A stretch of 64,000 bases of DNA from positions 372,001 to 436,000 of the forward strand of contig CAVQIM010000003.1 of the NCBI GenBank assembly GCA_963712595.1. The letters are read 5' to 3'. The notes beneath the pieces are model-generated. The model had not been told where the DNA came from. It was given only the letters and a program-made list of their open reading frames with translations, and did not search any database. Position numbers and translations under genes: made by a program. Origin of the DNA: VRUE01 sp963712595. Lineage in GTDB: Bacteria > Actinomycetota > Thermoleophilia > Solirubrobacterales > 70-9. Of this stretch, positions 35,319-42,826 are shown in pieces; the first letter of the stretch is position 1, and each line of letters begins with the position of its first letter.

Positions 35319-35807
35319 CTAGGACTCTTCGTAGGGGTCTTTCTCGCCGGCCAGCTTCAGCGAGCCGTCCTTCACGTCGGCGAAATGGCGCTCCTGAATC
35401 GGCAGCGCCCACTCGACCAACTCGGAGATCTCGGTCTCCTGCGCGGACTCATTGAGCTTGCCGAGCACCGCCCAGTGCCCGACCTCGCCGGCCTCGGCCA
35501 TCGTCAGGAACTCGAAGCCGTCGAGCCCGTCGGACTCGCCGCCGAGGTAGGTCGACATCATCTCGGTCGCCTCGGTTTTCGTTTCCTGGGCCTTTTCGAG
35601 GATCGCGGTCTTCTTGCCGTTGCGACTATCGGCCGCCTCGGTGCAGCGGCGCTCGGTCTCCTCGGCCTCATCGCGCATCTGCTTCAGGGTGGCGACGATT
35701 TCCTCGTCCTCGACCATGCCCTCGACCTTTTCGGTGGCGCCTTGCGCGGCCTGGGCCAATCCCAGGACCTCCGCGAGCTTCTCCTCCAGCGTCGTCAGCT
35801 CGGCCAT
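35319..35807 (-). CDS. Acidic helical stress-type protein (ferritin-like pattern)
   Basis: 162 residues, strongly acidic, all-helical, no signal or membrane helix. It resembles small ferritin-like proteins of the DUF892 neighbourhood (EEIVATLKQMRDEAEETERR; FLTMAEAGEVGHWAVL; IQERHFADVK), but I cannot place it in a named family. The start ATG follows AAAGGAGGACTGA. It is expressed divergently from the USP-like membrane protein, with a sigmaB-like promoter on each strand in the 133-base gap. Confidence 0.65.
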   Translation of the reverse strand: MAELTTLEEKLAEVLGLAQAAQGATEKVEGMVEDEEIVATLKQMRDEAEETERRCTEAADSRNGKKTAILEKAQETKTEATEMMSTYLGGESDGLDGFEFLTMAEAGEVGHWAVLGKLNESAQETEISELVEWALPIQERHFADVKDGSLKLAGEKDPYEES

Positions 35808-35846
35808 TTCAGTCCTCCTTTCGGTTGAGAGTCAAGCGCTGGTCTC

Positions 35847-35872
35847 CTACCCATGTTCGAGGCGTGTCGAAC
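35847..35872 (-). promoter_or_regulatory. SigmaB-like promoter for the acidic helical protein
   Basis: Minus strand GTTCGA, 14 bases, GGGTAG, about 40 bases from the ATG at 35807; back-to-back with the plus-strand site at 35880-35905. Confidence 0.5.
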
Positions 35873-35879
35873 CCGCCCC

Positions 35880-35905
35880 GTTTTCGCCCGTTCGCCGAGG
35901 GGTAA
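35880..35905 (+). promoter_or_regulatory. SigmaB-like promoter for the USP-like membrane protein
   Basis: GTTTTC, 14 bases, GGGTAA, about 35 bases upstream of the ATG at 35941. Confidence 0.6.
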
Positions 35906-35940
35906 GCGACGGCCATGAACCCAGATCGAGTCGAGAATCG

Positions 35941-36753
35941 ATGGCACACCGACTGCTCGCGATAGTCACCGACGACCCGATCGGCCCGGAGCCTCTGCGT
36001 GAGATCCGCCCCGGTGGCGCTCATGGCCAAGACAACAAGGTCAGCCTGCGCGTGGTGGTTCCAGCGGTCGAGGCGAGCGCCTTCCGACACACGCTGGGGG
36101 ACGTCGACGAGCCCCAGCGGCAAGCCGAGGCCCGGCTCGGCCGTGTGCTCGAAGAGCTCCGCGCGAACGGCATCGAGGCCGACGGCGAGGTGGGCGATCC
36201 CGACCCGATCCAGGCGGCCCAGGACGCCCTGCTGAAGGCACCGGCGGACGAGATCGTGATCTTCGAGCACGAGCAGGCGCAGGCTCGCTGGTTCGAGGAA
36301 GGCCTTCTGGAAAAGGCCGAAGCGGGACTCGACCCCCCACTCCGGATGGTGGTTCTGCACAGCGACCGGGACGGTACCGAGCACGTCGTCGGTGTCGAGA
36401 CCTCCGGTCAAGGGACCCGCGACCCAGCCGAGGGCCATGAGGTCGGCTCCGCCTACCTCCCGGGCCTCTCGCGCGGCGATTTCGCCGGCATGGTCGCTGG
36501 CATCTTCGGCACCATCGTCGCCGCCGTCCTCGCCGGCGCGGTCGCGGTCGACAAGGGCGAGGTGACCGGCCGCGCCGCCGCCGCGATCCTGATCGCGATC
36601 GGGATCGCCCTGGTCAACATGGCGCATGTCGTCGGCCTGACGCTGATGGAGAGCGTTCGCTACCGCGGCGGCTTCGCCAAGTTCTTCCGCTACCTCTCGC
36701 TGATCGGCACCCCGCTCGCGGTCGTCGCCAACCTCGTGCTCCTCCTTGGCTGA
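35941..36753 (+). CDS. USP-like N-terminal domain fused to a three-helix membrane domain
   Basis: 270 residues from the ATG at 35941. Residues 1-150 look like a universal-stress-protein alpha/beta fold (HRLLAIVTDDP; VSLRVVVPAVEASAF; ADEIVIFEHEQAQARWFEE), without a clear ATP-binding GxGS motif. Residues about 175-270 contain three hydrophobic helices (GIFGTIVAAVLAGAVAV; AAILIAIGIALVNMAHVVG; LIGTPLAVVANLVLLLG). It is therefore a membrane-tethered stress-type protein of unknown function. It has its own sigmaB-like promoter. Confidence 0.65.
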   Translation: MAHRLLAIVTDDPIGPEPLREIRPGGAHGQDNKVSLRVVVPAVEASAFRHTLGDVDEPQRQAEARLGRVLEELRANGIEADGEVGDPDPIQAAQDALLKAPADEIVIFEHEQAQARWFEEGLLEKAEAGLDPPLRMVVLHSDRDGTEHVVGVETSGQGTRDPAEGHEVGSAYLPGLSRGDFAGMVAGIFGTIVAAVLAGAVAVDKGEVTGRAAAAILIAIGIALVNMAHVVGLTLMESVRYRGGFAKFFRYLSLIGTPLAVVANLVLLLG

Positions 36754-36768
36754 GGCAGCGCTCGGCGC

Positions 36769-37725
36769 CTAGTCGAAAGCGGGGAGCACCTCGCGCTCGT
36801 AGAAATCGAAGAAGCCGCCTTGGTCGGGGCCGATCTGATGGATGTAGATGTGGTCGTAGCCGGCGTCGACGTACTCCTGGATCGCCGCCCGGTGGCGCTC
36901 GGGGTCAGGCCCGCAGACGATGCTCTCGGCGACGTCATCCTCGTCCAGCGCTTCAGTCGCCTCTTCGAAGTGCGCCGGCAGCGGCAGCTCCAGAAAGAAG
37001 CTGCCGGTGAGCACGCCGTTGGGCCACTGCTTCAGCGTCAGCTCCTTGGCCGCCTCTTCGTCCTCCGCCCAGCAGACGTGGAGCTGGCCGTAGGTGGGCT
37101 TGCCATCCCCACCTTCGGAGCGGAACTGCTTTACCGACTCTGCGACCGGCGCGGTTCCGACGATCCCGTCGCCGACGCGAGCGGCGAGTTCGACCGAGCG
37201 TTCGCCCGCCACCGCGACCAGCAGTGGAGGCAGCTCGTCGGGCAGCGAGTAGATGCGGGCGTTCTCCACGGTGAAATGCTCGCCGCGGTGGCTCGACAGC
37301 TTGCCCTCCCAAAGCCCTCGGATCACTTCGATCGCCTCCTCGAGTCGGGCCTGGCGCTCGACCACGCCGGGCCAACGGTCGCCGAGGATGTGCTCGTTCA
37401 GGTTCTCGCCGGTGCCGACGCCGAGGGAGAATCGCCCCGGCAGGAGGCTGGCGGTGGTGGCGGCGGCCTGGGCGACGATCGCCGGGTGAATGCGGGTCGT
37501 CGGGCAGGTAACGCCGGTGATCAGCTCGATCCGCTCGGTGCGCTGCGAGATCGCCCCCAGGGTCCCCCAGACGAACGGGCTCTCGCCCTGCTCATCGACC
37601 CAGGGGTGGAAGTGGTCGGAGACCGAGGCGAAGGAGAACCCCGCCTGCTCGGCGCGCTCGGCTTGGGCGACAAGCGACGGTGCGTCGAACTCCTCGCTGG
37701 AGAGCGTGTAGCCGAGCTTGGTCAT
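36769..37725 (-). CDS. LLM-class F420-dependent oxidoreductase
   Basis: 318 residues, a luciferase-like TIM barrel. N-terminal KLGYTLSSEEFDAPSLVAQAE, the cofactor-region SDHFHPWVDEQG near 40, and SLGVGTGENLNEHILG near 100 are characteristic of the F420-dependent glucose-6-phosphate-dehydrogenase-related subgroup (TIGR03557-like). It transfers hydride to F420 from an unknown cytosolic substrate. It starts 10 bases after the Rho-N-like small gene, so both are probably one transcript from the sigmaB-like site at 38110-38134. It converges with the USP-like gene. Confidence 0.9.
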   Translation of the reverse strand: MTKLGYTLSSEEFDAPSLVAQAERAEQAGFSFASVSDHFHPWVDEQGESPFVWGTLGAISQRTERIELITGVTCPTTRIHPAIVAQAAATTASLLPGRFSLGVGTGENLNEHILGDRWPGVVERQARLEEAIEVIRGLWEGKLSSHRGEHFTVENARIYSLPDELPPLLVAVAGERSVELAARVGDGIVGTAPVAESVKQFRSEGGDGKPTYGQLHVCWAEDEEAAKELTLKQWPNGVLTGSFFLELPLPAHFEEATEALDEDDVAESIVCGPDPERHRAAIQEYVDAGYDHIYIHQIGPDQGGFFDFYEREVLPAFD

Positions 37726-37735
37726 CTGGGAGCCG

Positions 37736-38077
37736 TCAGCTTTCCGCGCCGGCCACCGCGCGCTGAAGCTGGGCCTTGCTCATCCTCGAGCGTCCCTCGA
37801 TCCCCATCTTCTTGGCGTCGTTGTAGAGCTGTTCGCGAGTACGGCCGCCGGGCCCACTGCCCGAGCGCCTGCCGCCGCGGCTGCTGGCCGAGCTGCCGCG
37901 CCTCGAGCTGCGCGAGGAAGTCTTCGATTCCCCCGACCTTGCCTTTTCCTTGTTGACGGCGCGCGCCGCGATCTCCTCGGCGCGGCTCTCCGATCGACCA
38001 GCCTCCTTCTCACTCTTCTTGATGTGCTCGTATTGACGTGCTCGTTTGGTGCCTTTTTTCACTCCGCGAGGTGGCAT
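37736..38077 (-). CDS. Small basic protein with Rho-N/SAP-like C-terminus
   Basis: 113 residues. The N-terminus PPRGVKKGTKRARQYEHIKK and the central Ser/Arg/Gly-rich tract are highly basic. The C-terminal 40 residues (TREQLYNDAKKMGIEGRS; MSKAQLQRAV) match the Rho termination-factor N-terminal/SAP-like helix pair that binds nucleic acid. Often annotated loosely as plasmid stabilisation; I see no toxin-antitoxin partner. Likely a stress-induced nucleoid or RNA-binding protein, first gene before the LLM oxidoreductase. Confidence 0.75.
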   Translation of the reverse strand: MPPRGVKKGTKRARQYEHIKKSEKEAGRSESRAEEIAARAVNKEKARSGESKTSSRSSRRGSSASSRGGRRSGSGPGGRTREQLYNDAKKMGIEGRSRMSKAQLQRAVAGAES

Positions 38078-38109
38078 GGCAACTCCTTTCCATCGCTCTC
38101 GCCGATTCG

Positions 38110-38134
38110 CTACCCCGTAAGGCCCGAAATAAGC
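38110..38134 (-). promoter_or_regulatory. SigmaB-like promoter for the Rho-N-like gene and LLM oxidoreductase
   Basis: Minus strand GCTTAT, 13 bases, GGGTAG, about 33 bases upstream of the ATG at 38077. Confidence 0.55.
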
Positions 38135-38147
38135 CGCCGCGTAAGCC

Positions 38148-38173
38148 GTTTTGACCGGTTGAGGCAGGGGTAG
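38148..38173 (+). promoter_or_regulatory. SigmaB-like promoter for the MFS gene
   Basis: GTTTTG, 14 bases, GGGTAG, ending 9 bases before the ATG at 38183, which predicts a nearly leaderless message. Confidence 0.6.
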
Positions 38174-38182
38174 ATCGGCTCC

Positions 38183-40042
38183 ATGAGCGGCAATGGGTCA
38201 GAGGGCGCGACGATCGAGACGCGCATCCCGGCCCGCCTCGACCGGCTGCCGTGGTCGCGCTTCCACTGGATGGTGGTGATCGGCCTCGGCACCGTGTGGA
38301 TACTCGACGGGCTCGAGGTGACGATCGTCGGCTCGATCGGCGAGCGCCTCACCGAAAAGGGCAGCGGCATCGCCCTCGACGCGAGTCAGATCGGCACCGC
38401 CGCCGCCTTCTACGTCGCGGGCGCCTGTCTCGGCGCGCTCTTCTTCGGCCAGCTCACCGATCGCTTCGGCCGCAAGAAGCTCTTCCTGGTGACGCTGGCC
38501 GTCTACATCACGGCCACCGTGGCGACCGCCTTCTCCTTCGCCGCCTGGTACTTCTACGCGGCCCGCTTCTTCACCGGCGCCGGAATCGGCGGCGAGTACG
38601 CGGCGATCAACTCCGCGATCGACGAGCTGATCCCGGCCCGGGTGCGCGGCCGGGTCGACCTGATCATCAACGGCAGCTACTGGGTCGGCGCCGCGGCCGG
38701 CGCGCTCGGCGCGGTCGTCCTGCTCGACACCGCGCTCTTCGCCGCCGACTTCGGCTGGCGCCTCGCCTTCGGGCTTGGCGCGGCCCTTGGCGTGGGCATC
38801 CTGTTGGTTCGCCGTCACGTCCCCGAGAGCCCGCGCTGGCTCTTCATCCACGGTCGCGACGAGGAGGCCGAGGAGGTCGTCGGCCGGATCGAGAGGGAAG
38901 TTCGCGAGGACACGGGTGAGGAGCTGTCCGAGCCCGAGGACTCCCTGGTCGTCCAGCCACGCGAGCGGATCCGCTTCCGCGAGATCGCCCGCACCGCGTT
39001 CGAGAAATATCCACGCCGAACCGTCCTCGGCCTCTCCCTGTTCGTCGGCCAGGCCTTCCTCTACAACGCGATCACCTTCGACCTCGGCACCCTGCTGGGC
39101 GAGTTCTTCGACGTCGGCTCCGGGACGATCCCCCTCTATATCGCCCTCTTTGCCGCCTCCAACTTCCTTGGGCCACTGACCCTCGGCCGCCTCTTCGACA
39201 CCGTCGGGCGCAAGCCGATGATCTCCTTCACCTACCTTGGCTCGGCGCTGATCGCCGCGGTCCTCGGGATCTTCCTGCTCGGCAACGACCTGACGACGTG
39301 GTCGTTCATGGCCTTCATCCTGGCGATCTTCTTCCTCGCCTCCGCCGGCGCCAGCTCCGCCTACCTGACCGTCTCGGAGATCTTCCCGATGGAGACGCGG
39401 GCGCTCTCGATCGCCTTCTTCTACGCGGTCGGCACCGCCGCCGGAGGCATCGCCGGGCCGCTGCTCTTCGGCCACCTGATCAACAGCGGCAATCAGGACC
39501 AGGTCGCGATCGGCTTCTTCATCGGCGCCGTGGTGATGGCGATCGGCGGGATCGCCGAGCTCGCCTTCGGCGTCAAGGCCGAGCAGCGCTCGCTCGAGGA
39601 CATCGCCGAGCCGCTGACCGCGGAGGGGGAGCCCGAGCCGGAGGAGGCCGAGCGCGAACGACCCAGGGAAGAGGAGGCCGAGCGGGCACAGCGCATCAGG
39701 CGCCGCGCCGAGGCGCGGGAGCGGCGAGAACGAGTCGGCCGGAGGCGCTACCGGCCGGGGCCGGGGCGACTTGGCGCCTCGCGCGGCCTGGCCCCGTCGG
39801 CGGGCGAAGTCGACAGCGAAGCCGACCTCGACCGCGAGATCGGGATCATCGAGCGGGCTCTCCAGGACCGCGGCAGCGCCAACCGCCGCGAGCTGGCCCG
39901 CCGGGTTGGCGCCCGCTACTGGGGACCCGGGAGGTTCCGCTCCGCGCTGCGCGAAGCCGTCGCCGAAGGCGCCGTCAAGCGGCTGCGCGGGGGCGAGTAC
40001 GCCCCGGGCCAGGACAGAGCTCCTCGACGATCTTCAGGCTGA
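38183..40042 (+). CDS. MFS transporter with C-terminal winged-helix-like extension
   Basis: 619 residues. Residues 20-480 form a 12-helix sugar/metabolite-porter MFS core with motif GQLTDRFGRKKLF near residue 90, PESPRWLFIHGR near 213 and a second-half motif GRLFDTVGRKP. From about 490 a charged, Arg/Glu-rich linker leads to a 60-residue segment (IGIIERALQDRGSANRRELA; GPGRFRSALREAVAEGAVKR) patterned like a winged-helix domain. If it folds, the transporter carries a cytoplasmic DNA- or protein-binding tail. Substrate unknown. The stop overlaps the convergent DJ-1/PfpI remnant by 9 bases. Confidence 0.88.
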   Translation: MSGNGSEGATIETRIPARLDRLPWSRFHWMVVIGLGTVWILDGLEVTIVGSIGERLTEKGSGIALDASQIGTAAAFYVAGACLGALFFGQLTDRFGRKKLFLVTLAVYITATVATAFSFAAWYFYAARFFTGAGIGGEYAAINSAIDELIPARVRGRVDLIINGSYWVGAAAGALGAVVLLDTALFAADFGWRLAFGLGAALGVGILLVRRHVPESPRWLFIHGRDEEAEEVVGRIEREVREDTGEELSEPEDSLVVQPRERIRFREIARTAFEKYPRRTVLGLSLFVGQAFLYNAITFDLGTLLGEFFDVGSGTIPLYIALFAASNFLGPLTLGRLFDTVGRKPMISFTYLGSALIAAVLGIFLLGNDLTTWSFMAFILAIFFLASAGASSAYLTVSEIFPMETRALSIAFFYAVGTAAGGIAGPLLFGHLINSGNQDQVAIGFFIGAVVMAIGGIAELAFGVKAEQRSLEDIAEPLTAEGEPEPEEAERERPREEEAERAQRIRRRAEARERRERVGRRRYRPGPGRLGASRGLAPSAGEVDSEADLDREIGIIERALQDRGSANRRELARRVGARYWGPGRFRSALREAVAEGAVKRLRGGEYAPGQDRAPRRSSG

Positions 40043-40310
40043 GGCGTCGAGGTCGTCGAGCTTGCAGCTGCTCACCAGCCCCTGGTCGACGTGGACCTCC
40101 TCGTCGACCAAATCGGCCCCACCGGCTTGCCCGCCTCGAAGAAGGCGCGGACGAACTTGACCGCGTCGGTGTCGGTGCGCAGCTGGTCGGGGTTCGCGAC
40201 GCCGCCCGCCAGCACCCAGGCCATCGTAGTCGCGAGGTCCGCCTCGCCCACGGCCTTGTCCGGCGTGGCACCAAAGAAACGATCCGATCCAGCTCGCCAC
40301 GCGGTGGCAA
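40034..40310 (-). pseudogene. 3' remnant of a DJ-1/PfpI glutamine-amidotransferase-like gene
   Basis: Read on the minus strand, the fragment gives DKAVGEADL, then after a one-base slip YDGLVLAGGVANPDQLRTD, then DAVKFVRAFFEAGKPVG. It then jumps, in another frame, to VDEEVHVDQGLVSS and a short C-terminus. These are consecutive family blocks, but the catalytic-Cys region (normally ICHGPWTLVE and the following 35 residues) is deleted and the frame is broken, so it cannot be active. The matching 5' end lies 2.5 kb away at 42827-42904 on the same strand. Confidence 0.8.
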
Positions 40311-40360
40311 GGGCTTGCCATCACAGGGGATCACGCCGACCGCTTCAAAAAATGTGCATA

Positions 40361-40420
40361 CTAGACCAATGCGCTCCAAACCAAAGCGCTCTAGACCGAT
40401 GCGCTGGAAATGGCGACGCT
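40361..40420 (+). repeat. Four tandem 15-base units before the first XRE gene
   Basis: CTAGACCAATGCGCT, CCAAACCAAAGCGCT, CTAGACCGATGCGCT, GGAAATGGCGACGCT: units 1-3 are closely related and unit 4 is diverged. They lie just upstream of the preferred GTG start at 40427, so they look like an operator array. If translation instead starts at the ATG at 40352, they encode pentapeptide repeats (LDQCA-type). Confidence 0.6.
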
Positions 40421-40426
40421 ACATCG

Positions 40427-40699
40427 GTGGCCGACCTACGCCTAGACCAAGACCGCAAGCAAGCAAGCTCAGCCTTCGGCGAGCGCTTGCGCGAGTTGCG
40501 CGACCGCCAGGAACTTTCCCAGGATGCCCTTGCCGACGCCACAGACATTCACCCGACTGCGATCGGGCGCATGGAGCGTGGTGCGCGGGAGCCTCGATTG
40601 ACAACGATCCTTCGACTCGCGGACGGCTTGGACGTGCAGCCCGGCGAGTTGCTGAACGGCCTCGGGGAAGCGTCCAAGGCGCGACAAAGCGGCTCCTAG
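40427..40699 (+). CDS. XRE-family helix-turn-helix regulator (copy 1)
   Basis: 90 residues from GTG at 40427 (an ATG at 40352 would add 25 residues of pentapeptide repeats). The five-helix lambda-Cro-type domain spans about 17-72: GERLRELRDRQELSQDALAD, HPTAIGRMERGAREPRLTT, LADGLDVQPGELLNGL. There is nothing beyond the DNA-binding domain. It resembles the second XRE protein at 42495-42806 in sequence (ELSQ, RGxREPRL, GE). First gene of the regulator-only island. Confidence 0.85.
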   Translation: MADLRLDQDRKQASSAFGERLRELRDRQELSQDALADATDIHPTAIGRMERGAREPRLTTILRLADGLDVQPGELLNGLGEASKARQSGS

Positions 40700-40999
40700 C
40701 GAGCCGATCCCGACCCCCTTGCACGACGATCAGGATCGGCCCGAAGTCCGCCTATCGCTGCTTGACCGTTTGCAGCAACGGCACGACTGAATCAACAGGC
40801 GTGATCTTCACCTGGCTCACCTCCCTCCCCGTGTCGTCACCCCGGCTCTGCCACCGGGACGGGAAAGGAGAGGGTAGGAATATTCCTACCGCTGGGAATT
40901 TTGTGAGCGATCATCAGCCGCCCCGACCGCTCCTGCGACCCCTATGCTCGGGGGCTACTGATTACCAGTGCAAACCTGACTAGAGGGGGGTGTCGGGCG
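40700..40999. other. 300-base intergenic stretch with a perfect palindrome
   Basis: No supported gene. It contains the 18-base palindrome at 40873-40890 and is noticeably AT-richer around it. The GGGGGGTGTCGGGCG run just before 41000 could act as a ribosome site for the next gene. Confidence 0.5.
40873..40890. promoter_or_regulatory. Perfect 18-base palindrome, candidate operator
   Basis: GGTAGGAATATTCCTACC is fully self-complementary. It lies about 110 bases upstream of the winged-helix gene at 41000 and 175 after the XRE gene, in the space where an operator for either would sit. Confidence 0.55.
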
Positions 41000-41647
41000 G
41001 TGAAGATACGAGAGGTCGGGCGGGTTCCCCCCAAGAAGCGCTCACGACAGCCGCAGGTCGAGGCGCTGACCCATGCGGTAAATCACTGGGCCAGGGTCGA
41101 AATCCTCGCGATCCTCCACGAAGGCGAATTCAGTGCAGGTGAGATCGCCGAAATGCTGGACCGCATAGACGTAAAGGCCGTGACTGGCCACCTCCACGAC
41201 CTGTACGAGTCGGGCTGTATCGAATTTGCCGGGACCAAGATGGTGGGCAACGTGGCCAGACCGGTCTACCGCGCCATCGTCTTGCCCGAAGTCACGCCGG
41301 AGGCGTACCGCGCTATGTCGGTCGAGGATCGCAACGACCTGAACGGAGCGGTGACCCAGGGAATCCTCTCTGAGACCGTCTCCTCATACCGGAGCGGGAA
41401 GATGGACACCGACGAGGAGTTGTACCTCGTCTGGGATGCACCGTACCTCGATGCTAAAGGCGAGCGGGAAATGCACGACAATCTTGCCGCCTGTTTCAGA
41501 CGGGCGAAGGAAATCCACGGCAAAGCCGCTAACCGCATGGCGAAGTCGGGGGAGAAGGGCTACACGAAGGTCGTCGGCTTCCTCAGCTTTAGGCGAGGCC
41601 GACCCGGTCGGCCGAAGGGTGGCTATTACGGCTCAGAAGATGACTGA
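41000..41647 (+). CDS. ArsR-like winged-helix regulator
   Basis: 215 residues from GTG at 41000. An ArsR/MarR-like winged helix lies at about 20-80 (EALTHAVNHWARVEILAILH, FSAGEIAEML, VTGHLHDLYESGCIEFAG). It is followed by an unusual 130-residue C-terminal region without recognisable domain (SSYRSGKMDTDEELYLVWDA; NLAACFRRAKEIHGKAANRM) that may sense a ligand or dimerise. No metal-binding Cys pair. Part of the regulator-only island; a long stem-loop follows its stop. Confidence 0.8.
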   Translation: MKIREVGRVPPKKRSRQPQVEALTHAVNHWARVEILAILHEGEFSAGEIAEMLDRIDVKAVTGHLHDLYESGCIEFAGTKMVGNVARPVYRAIVLPEVTPEAYRAMSVEDRNDLNGAVTQGILSETVSSYRSGKMDTDEELYLVWDAPYLDAKGEREMHDNLAACFRRAKEIHGKAANRMAKSGEKGYTKVVGFLSFRRGRPGRPKGGYYGSEDD

Positions 41648-41976
41648 GTGGTAGGCAAATTCGGGTTGCCCTGCCCGTACCGATCTGAAACCGTCAATCG
41701 CTCCAAAGGACAAGAGCGATTGAGTCTCGTTCCAGCTCTCGGGGAAGCGGCCAGAGCCATCGGGTGCTCGCCAACTTGGGAGCTGGAGCAAGTTTGAACT
41801 AGCCCGGCGATCCATCCGAAGCAAGGGCTGAGTTCGGGGGCAGCACTCCGGTCCCGAGGGAGCCCCGGCCGGGGAGCCCGCCAAGAGGAGTGAACCCGGT
41901 CGGGGCGCTTGGGACTTCCTATGTGCCATCCGAACGACATACCGGGCTTCTCCCGAGACTGGCGGGAGAAGAGGCG
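41648..41976. other. 329-base intergenic stretch with a long stem-loop
   Basis: No supported gene. It contains the 10-bp hairpin at 41694-41723, about 50 bases after the winged-helix stop, and ends in a GGGAGAAGAGGCG ribosome site for the next gene. Confidence 0.5.
41694..41723 (+). terminator. Perfect 10-bp stem, 10-base loop
   Basis: TCAATCGCTC, loop CAAAGGACAA, GAGCGATTGA. It follows the winged-helix gene; terminator or structured RNA element. No T-run follows, so a classical intrinsic terminator is not certain. Confidence 0.5.
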
Positions 41977-42276
41977 ATGAGGGACGAGCCGTTGGACTGG
42001 GGCGCGCTCGTCCCTCGCGCTATCCACCCGATCAGGGTCGCGATCCTTGAAGCGATGCGCTGGATCGACGAGCCTTTTTCGGCCGTGGACCTAAACGGGA
42101 TGTACGGGGACGATCCGCCTGGCGTGTCGGCCATCGCCTACCACATGCGGGCCTTGGCGTTTGACCTTCCGATGCTGCGTCTTTACGACGAAGAAACGAT
42201 ACGAGGGGCGAGGCGGAAGCTCTACTACTTCCGCAAACGGACTCCCGTATCGAGGAGAAGGAAGCCCGCCGCGTAG
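41977..42276 (+). CDS. Small winged-helix protein B
   Basis: 99 residues from the ATG at 41977, chosen for its ribosome site; the frame is open further upstream. Almost the whole chain is a winged helix of ArsR type: ALVPRAIHPIRVAILEAMRW, FSAVDLNGMYGD, VSAIAYHMRALAFDLPMLRL, then a basic tail. It shares the V-S/A-x-I-x-YH-x3-L pattern with the next gene product, so the two are paralogues. The stop at 42276 abuts the GTG of the next gene, giving an operon of three regulators. Confidence 0.75.
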   Translation: MRDEPLDWGALVPRAIHPIRVAILEAMRWIDEPFSAVDLNGMYGDDPPGVSAIAYHMRALAFDLPMLRLYDEETIRGARRKLYYFRKRTPVSRRRKPAA

Positions 42277-42498
42277 GTGGCCACGATGCAAGACGCCGAT
42301 CCATTTGAGACGAGGCGCAATCAGGCTCGACGCCATGACCTACGACTCGGCATTCTCGCTCTTGCCGCTAAGGGCAAGTCGATGGACACCGAAAGCCTTC
42401 GGCGCGATTTGCCGACCCATCCGGCGGTCGCCTCGATCGACTACCACCTCTTGGTTCTCCGCCAAGTCGGTCTGCTGCCTCCTGCGGCCAGCCGATGA
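42277..42498 (+). CDS. Small winged-helix protein C
   Basis: 73 residues from GTG at 42277 (or 70 from ATG at 42286). Winged-helix-like with RHDLRLGILALAAKGKSM, ESLRRDLPTHPAVASIDYHL, VLRQVGLLPP. Weak relative of protein B and of the winged helix of the 41000 protein. It ends in an ATGA overlap with the XRE gene, showing translational coupling. DNA-binding function is inferred from fold pattern. Confidence 0.65.
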   Translation: MATMQDADPFETRRNQARRHDLRLGILALAAKGKSMDTESLRRDLPTHPAVASIDYHLLVLRQVGLLPPAASR

Positions 42499-42806
42499 CA
42501 GCGGATCAGCAAGCCCAGTCCGTTCGGGATGCGTTCTCCCGGAACCTGCGTCGCATCCGCACGAAGCGGGAACTTTCACAAGAGGACCTCGCCCGTCTCA
42601 TCGAAATGCACCGCACTGAGATCAGCGTGCTAGAGCGAGGAAAGCGGGAACCTCGCCTGCAAACGCTGATCAAGCTCTCCGCGGCCCTGGAAACTCCGCT
42701 CGGCGAGTTCTTCGCAGGCATCGAGTGGCGACCGCTGGTGCTGCCCCAGCAAGCCGAGAGGACGGGACGCTTCCACATCACACGCTCCAAGCAACCTGAG
42801 GAGTAG
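42495..42806 (+). CDS. XRE-family helix-turn-helix regulator (copy 2)
   Basis: 103 residues. Cro/XRE domain at about 12-70: FSRNLRRIRTKRELSQEDLA, MHRTEISVLERGKREPRLQT, SAALETPLGEFFAGI, with a short C-terminal extension (LPQQAERTGRFHITRSKQ). It is a close relative of the first XRE protein of the island. Last gene of the three-gene operon 41977-42806, coupled to the winged-helix gene by ATGA. Confidence 0.85.
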   Translation: MTADQQAQSVRDAFSRNLRRIRTKRELSQEDLARLIEMHRTEISVLERGKREPRLQTLIKLSAALETPLGEFFAGIEWRPLVLPQQAERTGRFHITRSKQPEE

Positions 42807-42826
42807 CCAGGTCGTGACGGGTCCGC

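Noticed and set aside
37736..38077. Plasmid stabilisation / toxin-antitoxin gene
   Set aside because: No partner gene; only a basic tail and a Rho-N-like helix pair are supported.
38198..39475. Minus-strand 425-codon frame across the MFS gene
   Set aside because: Antisense shadow; the plus strand encodes clear MFS motifs.
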